From NCBI GenBank assembly GCA_013153845.1, contig JAADDS010000074.1, positions 1 through 64,000 of the forward strand: a stretch of 64,000 nucleotides of DNA. Direction: 5' to 3'. The notes under the pieces are model-generated. The model ran no database searches. It saw nothing but the letters and a program-made list of their open reading frames with translations, and was not told the DNA's origin. Below, piece after piece: positions 33,147-43,868 of the stretch. A program made the translations under genes and the position numbers. Each line of letters starts with the position of its first letter. Positions within the stretch are counted from its first letter, which is position 1. The DNA is from Methanococci archaeon (GTDB taxonomy: Archaea; AGJL01; Methanococci; Methanococcales; Methanocaldococcaceae).

Positions 33147-36100
33147 ATGAAAATCACATTTTATATGTGGGCATCATACTGCTCTATTTTAAAAAGGGCA
33201 GTAGAAGAGCTTAAAAAAGAAGGCGTTTCTTTAAATTACAAGATATACTCAAACAGATCTCCAATAAATGAAAAATTTTTTGAAGATGTGGTAAATTCTG
33301 ACGTGGTTTTAATTTACAAGACATCCTCAGATGATATTGACTTAAATAAACTAAAAAAACTAAATAAAAATATCATAGTTGTTTCTCAAGATGTAAACGT
33401 TTGGAACTCAGAAAAATCGCATAAATGTTATCTATACATGACCTACGGAGGGCTTGAAAACTTTAAAAATATGGTTTTATATTTAATGGGAGAAGAAAAA
33501 GATGTTAAGAAACAGCCACTTCAAGGAATATACTACGATGGAAAAATTTACGATGAATTAACCGAATTTTTAAATGATATTGAATTTAAGAAAAAATACA
33601 CCGTAGGAATTTTATTTTCAAGACATTACTTAATAAATGAAGATATGGATGTTATCCTTAAATTAATAGAAAAATTGAAACAGCATTTTAATGTAATTCC
33701 TGTCTTTACCTACGGAGCAAAGTGTGAAGAACTGAATGCACTTGGAGGGGGAGAGAGTGTTTTAAAATATTTCTTTAAAGATGGAAAACCAATCATCGAT
33801 GCGTTAATAAACATGTTATCATTCCCTCTTGGCACCGTTAAAGATGGCTCACGCCTAAACAAATTAAACGGGGTTGATCTATTAAAAAAATTAAATGTTC
33901 CTGTCTTTCATCCAATAATAAGTTATTATAAAAGTTATAAGGACTGGAAAGAAGATAAACAAGGTCTATCTGCAGATATTGGGTGGACTATTGCTTTACC
34001 AGAATTTGAGGGAGTAATTGAGCCAATAATTATAGGAACCACGGAAAATGAGGAATTTATAGAGAGGAAATTTGGAATTGATGAGAGAATAGAAAAATTT
34101 GTTGAGAGAGTAAAAAGATGGATAGATCTAAAATATAAGCCAAAAAAAGATAGAAAAATTGTGTTTATACTTCATACTAGTGCCTGTTCATCGGTTGAAG
34201 CAACAATCGGAAGTGCTGCACACTTAGACACTCTTCAAAGTGTTGTAAATATTATGAAAAAGTTAAAAGAAGAAGGATATTTTGTTGAAGAAATTCCAGA
34301 AGATGGAGAGGGGCTAATAAAACATATACTTCAAAAGAAAGCAATATCTGAATTTAGATGGACAACTGTAAACGAAATCGTGGCCAAAGGAGGATATTTA
34401 TACCTAATGGATGAAGAAGAATATCTGAAATATTTTAACTCTCTTCCAAAAAGTGTAAAAGAGAAGATAATAAAAACTTGGGGAGAGTTAAACGGAAATA
34501 ACTCCCAAGGTATGATCTATAAAGTTAATGAAAAAGATAAAATAAGAAACAAAATAGTAATTACTGGTTTAAAGTTTGGGAATATTTACGTTTGTGTTCA
34601 GCCAAAAAGAGGATGTATCGGAGCGAGATGCGATGGAAAAGTGTGTAAAATACTTCACGATCCACACTGTCCTCCAACACACCACTACATTGCCACATAT
34701 AAGTATTTCAATGATATTGCAGATGTTATAATTCATGTTGGAACCCATGGTTCATTAGAATTTCTACCTGGAAAAAACGTTGGCCTTTCAAACGAATGTT
34801 ATCCAGATATTTGCATTGGAACAATTCCGCATCTATACATCTACAACTCTGATAACCCAGCAGAGGGGACTATTGCAAAAAGAAGAAGTTATGCTACGAT
34901 AATTGATCATATGCAAACGGTTATGAAAGAAGCGTTTTATGATGATTTAGAGACCCTTGATAGTTATATCTCAGAATATTTAAAAGATATGGATGCCTCA
35001 AGAAGGCATCAATTAGAGCACCTTATCTCAGAAGAGATAAAACGTCTTAATATCCCTAAAATTAAAGGGAAAATAGAGGAATATGAAAAAGAAGGAAAAC
35101 TCCATAAAAAATTCGAAGAAATCTTTAAAGAAATAAGGGAAATTATCGAATTACTAAAATCTTCGCAATACAATGATGGAATGCACGTCTTTGGAGAATT
35201 ACCAGAAGGAGAGAGAAGAGCAGAATTTATAAAATGCATATTAAAAAATCTACTCGCAGATGAAGATTTAAAAGATGAACTTACTACAAAAACCGTATTA
35301 AAAGTAATATCGGGAGAGAAAATTAAAAATAAAAAATTAGAAAGTAAAATAAAGGAGATTAACGAAAGAATAGAAAGATCGGATGAGATTAGATCTCTAA
35401 TCAAGGGATTAAATGCTGAATACATAGAACCAGGACCCTCCGGATTAATAACAAAAGGAAACTACGAGATATTGCCAACCGGAAGAAACTTCTACTCCAT
35501 AGACCCCTACAACATTCCCACAAAATCCGCTTATAAAGTTGGTGTCTTACTGGCTGAGAAATTACTTGAAAAATACTTAAAAGAGGAGGGAAAATACCCT
35601 GAAAGTATTGCGATCTACTGGATGGCCTCTGATATAATGTGGGCAGATGGAGAAGGGATGGGAATGATACTCCATCTCCTTGGCGTTAAACCCATATATA
35701 AAGGAGGAAAGGTTGTTGATTTAGAAGTTATCCCCTTGGAAGAGTTAGGAAGGCCAAGGATCGATATAACTATAAGAGTTAGTGGAATAATAAGAGATAT
35801 GTTCTTTAACTGTGTTGAAATTGTAGATAAAGCAATAAATATGGTTGCTAACTTAGATGAGCCCGATGAGATGAATTATGTAAAAAAACATGTCTTTCAA
35901 AATTTAAAAGAGGGGTTGTCTTTTAGAGAGGCAACTTTTAGAATTTTTAGCTCTCCTCCTGGAACCTATGGAAATGGGGTTAAATATGCGATATACGCAA
36001 GTGCTTGGAAAACCGAAGAAGATCTAAAAGATGCTTTTATCCATTGGAACGCATATGCCTATGGAAAAAATACCTATGGTAAAAAAGCTACATATTCATT

Positions 36101-36725
36101 TAAAAATATGTTAAAAACTGTGGATCTAACTTTTAATAAGACAATAACTGACGAATACGACCTACTTGGATGTTGTTGTTATTTTGGGACACATGGAGGA
36201 TTGATAAATGCTGTAAAAGTTTTAAAAGGTAGAGATGTGAAAAACTACTATGGAGATACAAGAGATCCAAATAAATTGGAAGTTAGAACGCTAAAAGAAG
36301 AAATAGAGAGAATTACTTTATCCAAACTACTTAATCCAAAGTGGATCGAGGGTTTAAAGAGACATGGCTACAAGGGAGCAGGAGATATTTCAAAAAGAGT
36401 AGGAAGAGTTTATGGTTGGAGTGCTACGACAGGAGAGGTTGAAGATTGGATATTTGAGGAGATATTCAACACCTACATAAAAAATGAAGACAATAGAAAC
36501 TTCTTTAAAGAGCATAATATATACGCGTTAGAGGAGATGACACGACGACTGTTAGAAGCGATAGAGAGAGGGTTATGGAAAGCAGATAAAAAGATAATAG
36601 ACGAACTAAAAAGAGTTTATATGGAGATCGAAGGAGAAATTGAAGATGAATATGAAAACTTAGATATTGGAGCATTTCAAGGTGGAAGTATAGATATAGA
36701 TCTAAGCTGGAAAGAAAAGATCTAA
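33147..36725 (+). CDS. cobN: CobN/Mg-chelatase subunit H-type metal chelatase large subunit
   Basis: 1192 residues, the large subunit of the class I tetrapyrrole metal chelatases. Recognisable family parts are GGGESVLKYFF, VFHPIISYY, KRGCIGARCDGKVCKILHD, HHYIATYKYF with THGSLEFLPGKNVGLS, EPGPSGLITKGNYEILPTGRNFYSIDPY (broken here as EPGPSGL and PTGRNFYSIDP), and PPGTYGNGV. With small subunits it inserts Co2+ into the corrin ring. The small subunits are not adjacent. GGTGGTAAT lies upstream of the ATG. The Lys/Glu-rich stretch at about residues 620-760 is an expected insertion before the EPGPSG motif. Confidence 0.9.
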   Translation: MKITFYMWASYCSILKRAVEELKKEGVSLNYKIYSNRSPINEKFFEDVVNSDVVLIYKTSSDDIDLNKLKKLNKNIIVVSQDVNVWNSEKSHKCYLYMTYGGLENFKNMVLYLMGEEKDVKKQPLQGIYYDGKIYDELTEFLNDIEFKKKYTVGILFSRHYLINEDMDVILKLIEKLKQHFNVIPVFTYGAKCEELNALGGGESVLKYFFKDGKPIIDALINMLSFPLGTVKDGSRLNKLNGVDLLKKLNVPVFHPIISYYKSYKDWKEDKQGLSADIGWTIALPEFEGVIEPIIIGTTENEEFIERKFGIDERIEKFVERVKRWIDLKYKPKKDRKIVFILHTSACSSVEATIGSAAHLDTLQSVVNIMKKLKEEGYFVEEIPEDGEGLIKHILQKKAISEFRWTTVNEIVAKGGYLYLMDEEEYLKYFNSLPKSVKEKIIKTWGELNGNNSQGMIYKVNEKDKIRNKIVITGLKFGNIYVCVQPKRGCIGARCDGKVCKILHDPHCPPTHHYIATYKYFNDIADVIIHVGTHGSLEFLPGKNVGLSNECYPDICIGTIPHLYIYNSDNPAEGTIAKRRSYATIIDHMQTVMKEAFYDDLETLDSYISEYLKDMDASRRHQLEHLISEEIKRLNIPKIKGKIEEYEKEGKLHKKFEEIFKEIREIIELLKSSQYNDGMHVFGELPEGERRAEFIKCILKNLLADEDLKDELTTKTVLKVISGEKIKNKKLESKIKEINERIERSDEIRSLIKGLNAEYIEPGPSGLITKGNYEILPTGRNFYSIDPYNIPTKSAYKVGVLLAEKLLEKYLKEEGKYPESIAIYWMASDIMWADGEGMGMILHLLGVKPIYKGGKVVDLEVIPLEELGRPRIDITIRVSGIIRDMFFNCVEIVDKAINMVANLDEPDEMNYVKKHVFQNLKEGLSFREATFRIFSSPPGTYGNGVKYAIYASAWKTEEDLKDAFIHWNAYAYGKNTYGKKATYSFKNMLKTVDLTFNKTITDEYDLLGCCCYFGTHGGLINAVKVLKGRDVKNYYGDTRDPNKLEVRTLKEEIERITLSKLLNPKWIEGLKRHGYKGAGDISKRVGRVYGWSATTGEVEDWIFEEIFNTYIKNEDNRNFFKEHNIYALEEMTRRLLEAIERGLWKADKKIIDELKRVYMEIEGEIEDEYENLDIGAFQGGSIDIDLSWKEKI

Positions 36726-36765
36726 AAAATGAATAAAATTAAAAATATAAAATTTGTGCAGGATT

Positions 36766-38070
36766 TTAAGGCGTTAACCTCTGTCTATCTCTTGGGAATA
36801 ATACACACTCTCTAATATTTTCTTGCTGAGTTAGAATCATCGTAAATCTATCAGCTCCTAATCCCCAACCAGCGTGAGGAGGCATTCCATACTTAAACGC
36901 CTCTAAGTAATATGTAAATCCATCAGGATTTAATCCTTTCTTCTTAATATTTTCAACTAACAGATCATAGAGATGGATCCTTTGAGCTCCAGAGGAGATC
37001 TCCAAGTCCTTATACATCAGATCAAATGCCTTACAGATGTTTGGATTATCCTCGCGAGGCATTGTGTAAAACGGCCTGATCTCAGAAGGCCAGTCAGTTA
37101 TAAAGTAAAGACCACCCATCTCCTCTCCAATTGCCTTCTCCGCCTCCCTACTTAGATCTTCTCCCCAACTGATCTCAACTCCTTTTGCATTTGCAATATC
37201 GATCGCTTCATCGTAGGTAATTCTATCAAACTTTTTTGAAGGAAGTTCAAACTCTATACCTAAAACGTCTATCTCTCTTTTTCTATTTTCATAAACATCT
37301 AAAAACGCGTTATATACAACTTTTTCTAATATATCCATAGCATCCTTATCATCTGCAAACGCCATCTCAATATCTATTGATGTTGCCTCATTCAAATGTC
37401 TTCTTGTGTTATGCTCCTCAGCCCTGAATATTGGGGCTATTTCAAAGACCCTGTCTAAACCGCTTGCCATCAACATCTGCTTATACAACTGAGGACTCTG
37501 CCCCAAAAATGCCTCTTTTTCAAAGTAAGATATTGGAAAGAGTTCAGTTCCTCCTTCTGTGCATGAAGCCACTAATTTTGGAGTATTTACCTCAATAAAA
37601 CCCTCATTATAGAGCGTGTTTCTTACTGATTTTAACATCTCACTTCTGATTTTAAATACTGCCTGAACTTTTGGTCTCCTTAAATCTAAAAATCTATTCT
37701 CTAATCTTGTATCCAATTCTGCTGGAACCTTTTCAGCAGGATCTAATGGAAGAGGTCTTTGTGCAGTGTTTAAAACTTCTAACTCTAAAGGAAGGATTTC
37801 AAAACCATTCGGAGCTTTTTCATTTGCAATAACTTTTCCTTTAATTGCCACAACATCCTCTGCTCCAAGTTTTTTTATTTGTTTAAATAGTTCTTCTCCA
37901 ACCTTCTGTTTTGGTGCTACAATTTGCACTGTTCCTTCTCTATCTCTTAATATAACAAATATGATCTTTCCTAATGCTCTAATTGAATGCACCCAACCCA
38001 TTATAACAACTTCTTGCCCATCCATTTCTGGTTTAATCTCTGCTGAATAGTGTGTTCTTCTCCATTTCAT
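36766..38070 (-). CDS. aspS: Aspartyl-tRNA synthetase, archaeal type
   Basis: 434 residues of class II synthetase. An N-terminal OB fold ([23 protein letters not shown]; shown as [14 protein letters not shown]) binds the anticodon. Motif 2 is visible as [20 protein letters not shown]-type sequence and motif 3 as [12 protein letters not shown] near the C-terminus. It charges tRNA-Asp; archaeal forms are often non-discriminating and also charge tRNA-Asn. That property is not decidable here. AGGTGATTAA precedes the ATG. Confidence 0.97.
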   Translation of the reverse strand: MKWRRTHYSAEIKPEMDGQEVVIMGWVHSIRALGKIIFVILRDREGTVQIVAPKQKVGEELFKQIKKLGAEDVVAIKGKVIANEKAPNGFEILPLELEVLNTAQRPLPLDPAEKVPAELDTRLENRFLDLRRPKVQAVFKIRSEMLKSVRNTLYNEGFIEVNTPKLVASCTEGGTELFPISYFEKEAFLGQSPQLYKQMLMASGLDRVFEIAPIFRAEEHNTRRHLNEATSIDIEMAFADDKDAMDILEKVVYNAFLDVYENRKREIDVLGIEFELPSKKFDRITYDEAIDIANAKGVEISWGEDLSREAEKAIGEEMGGLYFITDWPSEIRPFYTMPREDNPNICKAFDLMYKDLEISSGAQRIHLYDLLVENIKKKGLNPDGFTYYLEAFKYGMPPHAGWGLGADRFTMILTQQENIRECVLFPRDRQRLTP

Positions 38071-38273
38071 TTAATCACCTTCTAAGTTTAAAGTGTTTCT
38101 TTCCACTAAAAATTCTTAGGTTTATTAATATTTTAATGATTTTTATAGTTTCCTAAGCTCCTATATTATTCATATATTCAAGTTCATTATGTTAATTGTC
38201 AAAAATAAAAAATAATAAAAAACAACACAACTATTAAAAATTTAAAAAATTTAAATTAAAATATTAAAATTGT

Positions 38274-40142
38274 TTATTTAACCCTATAATCATAAGGCAG
38301 ATAGTTTTCAAACTCAATTTTTTTAATCAATTGCCAGTTATTTTCATCTAAAATGTGCATCTCTGAAAGTGAGAACGTATAAAGGTAGTTATTTATAAAC
38401 AAAGCCCGTAAAACGTTTGTTTTATGCTCATCGTCCTTAACCATCTTTATCTTATTGTCCTCAATTTTAAATACATAAGCATGATTATAAGCAGGTAGAA
38501 AGAAGATTTTATACTTCTCATCCCATAAGAATGCATGATAGTCCCTCAATGCTGGACTCCACCACACATTTAATTTATATTTATCAACTTCTTTCGGATT
38601 ATTCAAATCAGAAATATTAAATAGTGAGATTTTTAATTTTCCATCCTTATCTTTACCAATGCCGATAAATAAATTATTGCCTATCGGATGTAAGTAAGTT
38701 GAATATCCTGGGATTTTTAACTCTCCCAAAACCTTTGGCTCTTTCGGATCTTTCAAATCAATAACCAACAATGGATCTGTCTCTTTATAGGTTATTATAT
38801 ATGCCTTATCTCCTAAAAATCTTACCGCATAAATTCTTTCTCCTTTTTCTAATCCAGTTAATTTTCCTATAACATTTAAGTTCTTATCTAAGATGTAGAT
38901 GTTATTTGTCATCTTATCCCTAAATCTCCAGTCCCCTATTGTAGTTGCCACTCTTAAATAGCCCTTATACTCGTCCATAGCAAAGTTATTTAGTAAATGT
39001 CCACTAACTTCTCCACTTTTAACGTTAAAGGTTTTTAAATCAATTTTAGCAATTCCAGTACATTCTAATTCTTCCCAATGTTTTTCCAAATAATTTTCAA
39101 AATCATTCTCCAATATCTTCACAATATTATGCTTTTTTTCGGAGGGAAGGGTATTTAAATATCTCTCAATAGTTTCAGTGATCTCAACGAACTTGGCATC
39201 GTCTCCAAAATTCTTATCATTAATAACAACCCTTATTTTCTCCGCCACTTCTTTTGGGAAATATTTGTCTGCACTTTCATTTAAAAATTTTAGCATTAAT
39301 TTTTTCTCATTAATTTTTAGATTATAAGCAAAATATATGTTATTCTTTGACATATATAAAGTTGTTTTATAATTTCCAACGATTGCAATTGAATTTTCAA
39401 TTTTTCCAGTTTTTATATTTATTTTACTAATGATATAAGTTGTATCAAAATCCCTACCATATATTGGAGGAATTATAGGGATGTAATATTTATTATAGTT
39501 AATCTTATAGCCATTCCACACAATTGGACAGTAAATATGGTTTTTTCTAACTATCAAATATAGTGATCCATTATACAGCCGTGAATCAACATAACTTCCA
39601 TTTAGGTTTATTTGCCAAGTTATTTTTGGTTTTTTTGGATTTGAGATGTTGTAGGAGGTTATTTCATCCCAACTTATAACTATTAGAGTGTTGTTTATTA
39701 GGTAGAGATAACCGCTTTGAGATAAGTTTTTTAATATCGTGGAATTTTTCGGAGGTAGGGGCTTTATTAAATAAATTTTATTTTGAGAAAAAGCGATTAT
39801 CTTCCCATTTGTTTTTAATATATCGGCCTCATCAATCCCCTTAACTTGAACGTTGGTTTTTGAAAATCTTTCCTGATTAATAGTCATACCTACATTAGTG
39901 GACTTAACTATTGTTATTGTTGATGATAATCCATACAAATAACTCTGTGTAAAGAAAATGGGATTATTTAAAGGATTTTCAATAGTATTTTTGAAATTTT
40001 CAAACGTTGATTTAGAATTGACAGGAATTAATTTAAAACCCTCCTCGTGTATTTTTGTTGTTTTTTCATTCTCAACACATCCAGAAAATAACGATACAAC
40101 CATTAATAATGATAAAAATATTGCAACTGCCTTAATTTTCAT
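38274..40142 (-). CDS. Secreted lipoprotein with C-terminal beta-propeller domain
   Basis: 622 residues. The signal peptide IFLSLLMVVSLFSGC is followed by the lipobox LFSGC, so Cys about 22 would be lipidated. The rest is the archaeal Beta_propel family: repeats such as ADILKTNGKIIAFSQNKIYLI, SGYLYLINNTLIVISWDE, GYLRVATTIGDWRF, KAYIITYKETDPLLVIDLKDP, YNHAYVFKIEDN. It should face outside the cell membrane. Ligand is unknown. It follows the membrane HTH gene by about 80 bp on the same strand and may be its target or sensor partner. Confidence 0.8.
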   Translation of the reverse strand: MKIKAVAIFLSLLMVVSLFSGCVENEKTTKIHEEGFKLIPVNSKSTFENFKNTIENPLNNPIFFTQSYLYGLSSTITIVKSTNVGMTINQERFSKTNVQVKGIDEADILKTNGKIIAFSQNKIYLIKPLPPKNSTILKNLSQSGYLYLINNTLIVISWDEITSYNISNPKKPKITWQINLNGSYVDSRLYNGSLYLIVRKNHIYCPIVWNGYKINYNKYYIPIIPPIYGRDFDTTYIISKINIKTGKIENSIAIVGNYKTTLYMSKNNIYFAYNLKINEKKLMLKFLNESADKYFPKEVAEKIRVVINDKNFGDDAKFVEITETIERYLNTLPSEKKHNIVKILENDFENYLEKHWEELECTGIAKIDLKTFNVKSGEVSGHLLNNFAMDEYKGYLRVATTIGDWRFRDKMTNNIYILDKNLNVIGKLTGLEKGERIYAVRFLGDKAYIITYKETDPLLVIDLKDPKEPKVLGELKIPGYSTYLHPIGNNLFIGIGKDKDGKLKISLFNISDLNNPKEVDKYKLNVWWSPALRDYHAFLWDEKYKIFFLPAYNHAYVFKIEDNKIKMVKDDEHKTNVLRALFINNYLYTFSLSEMHILDENNWQLIKKIEFENYLPYDYRVK

Positions 40143-40224
40143 TTTATCACCTAAGAATATTTAAAAAGCTAATTCATTTATATATCTAAAAAAGATACCA
40201 TATAATGATTTCTAAATCGTTCGA

Positions 40225-40692
40225 TTACCTCCGAATAATTTTATAAACTAAATAAACTATAAAGATTATTAAAAAAGTAGAGATAATTAAAAAAATTAAA
40301 AATAGCGGCTCTTTCTGAAAAGTTGTCGAACCTTTGTAAGTTGTATAAATACTCCTCTCAACAACTGTTTTTGATAAAACAACTTCTCTTGCTTGGTATT
40401 TTATTTGTTTGAATATATAGTAGATCCACAAACCAATTAGTGCAAAAACACTGCCCATTATTAAAATCAACGCCTCTAAGTTCTCTAAAGCTTTTTTTCC
40501 TTTGTTTGTTATTTTATAATAAACCCACTTGCTATGTCTTTCTTTATCAACCAAACCCATTTTATATAAAGCGTTTAAATGCTCACTTATCGTTGATTTT
40601 GATTTTCCTAAAATTTTTGATAATTCGGAGGTAGTATAATTTCTTTCATTCAATTTTTTTAAAATTTCAATCTTTGTCTTTGAGAACATCAT
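40225..40692 (-). CDS. Membrane-anchored ArsR-type winged-helix regulator
   Basis: 155 residues. The N-terminal 65 residues are a winged helix ([27 protein letters not shown], recognition helix [12 protein letters not shown]). Two membrane helices follow: [20 protein letters not shown] (~75-94) and [20 protein letters not shown] (~130-149). About 35 hydrophilic residues between them would be outside. Starts at ATG 40692, overlapping the upstream stop as ATGA; ATG 40689 is also possible. A one-component membrane regulator, presumably of the lipoprotein gene, is an inference. Confidence 0.75.
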   Translation of the reverse strand: MMFSKTKIEILKKLNERNYTTSELSKILGKSKSTISEHLNALYKMGLVDKERHSKWVYYKITNKGKKALENLEALILIMGSVFALIGLWIYYIFKQIKYQAREVVLSKTVVERSIYTTYKGSTTFQKEPLFLIFLIISTFLIIFIVYLVYKIIRR

Positions 40693-41159
40693 TTCCCCTT
40701 GTAGATTCCATCATAACATCCTCTCACATCCTTACATTCAACAAAAACTATCTGAGCTATTCTCGCGTATTTGTAAATAGTTATTGGATTAAATACGTGC
40801 ATCAAATACTCTGGTCTTCCCTCATAACCGGGATCGTGAACTGCTGAATAGAGCGTAGATCCCATTCTTAATAAAGAACTTCTTGGATATGCAAAAGCGG
40901 CTGTGTTTTCTGGCACTTTTATATAATCAGCCACCTTCACAACATAAACCCCTCTATCTAACTCCACACATTCGTCTTTTTCAGAGTTAAATATTTCTAT
41001 ATATTTCGGCAGTTCTCTCTTCTCATTTGAAAAATCAATGATTCCCTTTCCTTCCAATTTAAATATTTTCCAAACCCTTAAATCTACCCCACACTGTTGA
41101 ATTTGCTCTTCTTTTAAATCGTTAAAAAAATTTTTCGATGTTTCAGCACCTATAATCAT
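40689..41159 (-). CDS. dUTPase/dCTP deaminase-family protein
   Basis: 156 residues of the trimeric Dcd/Dut fold. Visible motifs are [29 protein letters not shown] and [13 protein letters not shown]. The family removes dUTP (or deaminates dCTP); this short form is likely a stand-alone dUTPase in Methanocaldococcus, but the substrate is not proven by sequence. The acidic residue and Arg in [10 protein letters not shown] are in place. The stop codon overlaps the HTH gene start, so the three minus-strand genes 41159-38274 look like one operon. Confidence 0.82.
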   Translation of the reverse strand: MIIGAETSKNFFNDLKEEQIQQCGVDLRVWKIFKLEGKGIIDFSNEKRELPKYIEIFNSEKDECVELDRGVYVVKVADYIKVPENTAAFAYPRSSLLRMGSTLYSAVHDPGYEGRPEYLMHVFNPITIYKYARIAQIVFVECKDVRGCYDGIYKGK

Positions 41160-41357
41160 CTAATCACCTCAGAATTATTTAATCAATTATTTAATTAATT
41201 ATCAACTTACCTCTTCATTCGTTCATTTCATTTAATAATCTAATCATTTAATATTATTCAATATTTAAGATTTTATTCAAATCATCTAATTTTCAACCGT
41301 AAAAAATTCAGAGATAAATAGCCACATATAAAATCCATGCAAAAACGCTTAAAATAA

Positions 41358-41432
41358 CGCCCCGAGGGGGATTTGAACCCCCGATCCCGGCATCCGCAGT
41401 GCCGTGTGTTATCCGGGCTACACCATCGGGGC
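41358..41432 (-). tRNA. trnR: tRNA-Arg (anticodon GCG)
   Basis: 75 nt on the minus strand, GC-rich in an AT-rich flank. The acceptor stem pairs GCCCCGA with TCGGGGC, discriminator G. The anticodon stem is CGGCA/TGCCG around loop CTGCGGA, giving anticodon GCG (codon CGC, arginine). The T arm is GGGGGTTCAAATCCCCC with the T loop TTCAAAT. CCA is not encoded. No intron is seen. Confidence 0.95.
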
Positions 41433-41450
41433 ATTCTTATAAAAAATAAA

Positions 41451-41459
41451 TTTATAAAT
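41451..41459 (-). promoter_or_regulatory. TATA-box candidate for tRNA-Arg
   Basis: ATTTATAAA on the minus strand about 20-27 bases upstream of the tRNA 5' end at 41432, the normal position for an archaeal box A. Confidence 0.6.
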
Positions 41460-41568
41460 CAAAAAAATCAATACTAACTGTCAAAGTGAAAAACATAAAT
41501 TATTTAACAGCCAATTAAAAACTCTAAAAAGATTAGTCAATTAATTATTTTAATCTTATTTAAGTCCT

Positions 41569-42273
41569 TTATACGAGTTCTTTCAGTTCTTTAACCAAAT
41601 TCCTATCGATTCTTCCTTTATTTCTATCTCCACCCTTACAAACCGCTCCTCTAACACCAACTATATCAGTTCCAATCTCCTTTAATATTGGAATATGCTC
41701 TTTTTTTATTGAGCCAGCTAAGGCACATTTCAATCCATAACTATGGGTCTCCTCAACAAACTCCTCTAAAATCTCTCTGCTCTGGAAATCGAACAGTGTT
41801 TTTCCGTCTTTTATTGCAGTGTCCAACATTGCCACATCACAATCAGCATCTCTTGCAATTTTTGGGATAATAAGAGGATCTACTGCTCCAACTCTATGTG
41901 CATCGGCATATCCTGCTGCTACAACGATCTTATCTTCATTAACATCTTTAACTGCTCTAACAACATTTTTCATTAACTCCACTGCTTCGTAGTAATTTTT
42001 AACACCATACAATCCAACTTTTATATAATCAGCTCCACTCATAGCCGCTCCAACAGAGGCAAGAGAGATCGTTCCAGGTTTATAAGGAACATCCCCAACT
42101 GTCGCACTAACCAATAATTCCTTCGGTGTGATCTCTCTAATTGCCTTTATCATCCATGGAAAATTAGCCCCTAAAGATCCCTCTTTAGGATTTTTGACAT
42201 CTATAATATCAGCTCCTCCTGCTATTGCTTCTTTTGCTTCATCTACATCGATAGGGCTTACTAATAGGATCAT
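41569..42273 (-). CDS. mfnB: (5-formylfuran-3-yl)methyl phosphate synthase (methanofuran biosynthesis)
   Basis: 234 residues, a TIM-barrel enzyme that makes the furan ring of methanofuran from two glyceraldehyde-3-phosphate molecules. The Schiff-base lysine region is [20 protein letters not shown], and the second lysine is in [33 protein letters not shown] is at the C-terminus. Methanofuran is the CO2 acceptor in the first step of methanogenesis. The start has AGGTGTAATCC spacing. Monocistronic in appearance. Confidence 0.93.
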   Translation of the reverse strand: MILLVSPIDVDEAKEAIAGGADIIDVKNPKEGSLGANFPWMIKAIREITPKELLVSATVGDVPYKPGTISLASVGAAMSGADYIKVGLYGVKNYYEAVELMKNVVRAVKDVNEDKIVVAAGYADAHRVGAVDPLIIPKIARDADCDVAMLDTAIKDGKTLFDFQSREILEEFVEETHSYGLKCALAGSIKKEHIPILKEIGTDIVGVRGAVCKGGDRNKGRIDRNLVKELKELV

Positions 42274-42463
42274 GGATTACACCTACAAGATCGATTTTAA
42301 TGAAATTAACATCACAATGCATATAAAAAGTTAATGTTAATCTATACATGATACCTCTTTAAATTTATCAATAATCACATTTCACAACATCATGCAATAA
42401 ATAAATAATAAATTTAAATTAATATTAACAAATCACATATTTAAGATGGCTTGGTGAAAGGTT

Positions 42464-43813
42464 ATGAAGCGACTGTTTGGAACCTCAGGAATAAGGATGA
42501 AAAACCTATCCCCAAAAATTGCCTATAAAGTTGGACTTGCGATAGCAAAAAAATATAAAAGTGCAGTTGTTGGCAGAGACACTCGAACAACTGGAAAATT
42601 AATTGAGACCGCGTTAATAGCAGGTATTTTAAATGGAGGGGGAGAGATAACTACAATAAACATAGTTCCAACACCTGTTTTAGGTTTTAATGCAAGAAAT
42701 TACGATGTTGGAGTTATGATCACCGCCTCACATAACCCTCCCGACTACAACGGAATAAAGCTATTTAATAAAAATGGACTGGCATTCAATAGGAAAGAAG
42801 AAGAGGAAATTGAAGAAATTATATTCAAAAACAAATTTACAGAAGTTGAGTGGCATAATGTTGGAGAGATCTGGGAAGATAGCAGAGCAGTGAAAAACTA
42901 TATGGATCATATCTTAAAAAACGTAGAGATAACTGATAAATTTAATGTAGTTGTGGATTGTGCAAACGCCTCTGCATGTTTAGTTTCTCCATATCTTTTT
43001 ACAGACCTTGGATGTCATGTAATTTCAATTAACAGCCATATGGATGGGAGATTCATTGGAAGATTACCCGAGCCAAACGAAAAAAATTTAAAAAAGACCA
43101 TGGAAATGATTAAAGGATTAAATACGTGTGGAGATAATTACATAGGCATTGCTCATGATGGAGATGCAGATAGAATGGTTGCAATAGATGAAAAGGGTAG
43201 ATTGGCAGATTTTGACAAATTATTAGCTGCCTTTTCAAAATATATTGTCGAAAAAACAGGATGTAAAAAGATCGTAACTACCGTCGACGCATCAATGATA
43301 ATTGATGAATACTTAAAGGAGTTAGATGTAGAGGTTATAAGAACAAAAGTTGGAGATGTTGCAGTTGCTGAGGAGATGATCAAAAATTCTGCGATTTTCG
43401 GAGGAGAACCGAGTGGGACTTGGATACATGCAGATGTTCACTTAACCCCTGATGGTATATTAAGTGGTTTAAGAGTTTTAGAGATGTTAGAGTTTTATGG
43501 GAAAAGATTATGTGATATACTGGATGAAATACCGTCATATATTAATTTAAGAGAGAAAATCCCATGTATTGATGAGCATAAGGATAAAGTTATGAAGTAT
43601 ATTATTGAAAATGGAGAAAAAGTGTTTAAAACCCTACCTGAAACTGTCGATGGAGCAAGATTTAATTTAGAGGAAGGATGGATTTTGATAAGACCCTCCG
43701 GAACTGAACCATACATAAGAATTAGAGTTGAAGCGAAAAATAATTATCAGGCAAAAAATATACTTGAAAATGGAATTAAATTAGTAAAAGAGGCATTAAA
43801 TTATGTAAACTAA
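42464..43813 (+). CDS. glmM: Phosphoglucosamine mutase
   Basis: 449 residues of the alpha-D-phosphohexomutase family. FGTSGIR at the N-terminus, phosphoserine loop TASHNPPDYNGIK near residue 90, the metal loop DGDADRMVA near 230, sugar loop GGEPSGTW near 312, and the phosphate-binding RPSGTEPYIRIR near the C-terminus are all present. It interconverts glucosamine-6-P and glucosamine-1-P. The GlmU-like gene follows by 55 bp in the same direction, giving a UDP-amino-sugar pathway pair. Confidence 0.94.
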   Translation: MKRLFGTSGIRMKNLSPKIAYKVGLAIAKKYKSAVVGRDTRTTGKLIETALIAGILNGGGEITTINIVPTPVLGFNARNYDVGVMITASHNPPDYNGIKLFNKNGLAFNRKEEEEIEEIIFKNKFTEVEWHNVGEIWEDSRAVKNYMDHILKNVEITDKFNVVVDCANASACLVSPYLFTDLGCHVISINSHMDGRFIGRLPEPNEKNLKKTMEMIKGLNTCGDNYIGIAHDGDADRMVAIDEKGRLADFDKLLAAFSKYIVEKTGCKKIVTTVDASMIIDEYLKELDVEVIRTKVGDVAVAEEMIKNSAIFGGEPSGTWIHADVHLTPDGILSGLRVLEMLEFYGKRLCDILDEIPSYINLREKIPCIDEHKDKVMKYIIENGEKVFKTLPETVDGARFNLEEGWILIRPSGTEPYIRIRVEAKNNYQAKNILENGIKLVKEALNYVN

Positions 43814-43868
43814 ACAAAAATATCTTTTATTTGACCATTTGTTTTTTATTGTTTTTAGGGGTGAGCTT

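Noticed and set aside
35009-35425. 138-residue minus-strand ORF inside the CobN-like gene
   Set aside because: It is a shadow of the Lys/Glu-rich segment of the sense strand, which gives Ser/Phe/Leu-rich antisense. No start signal.
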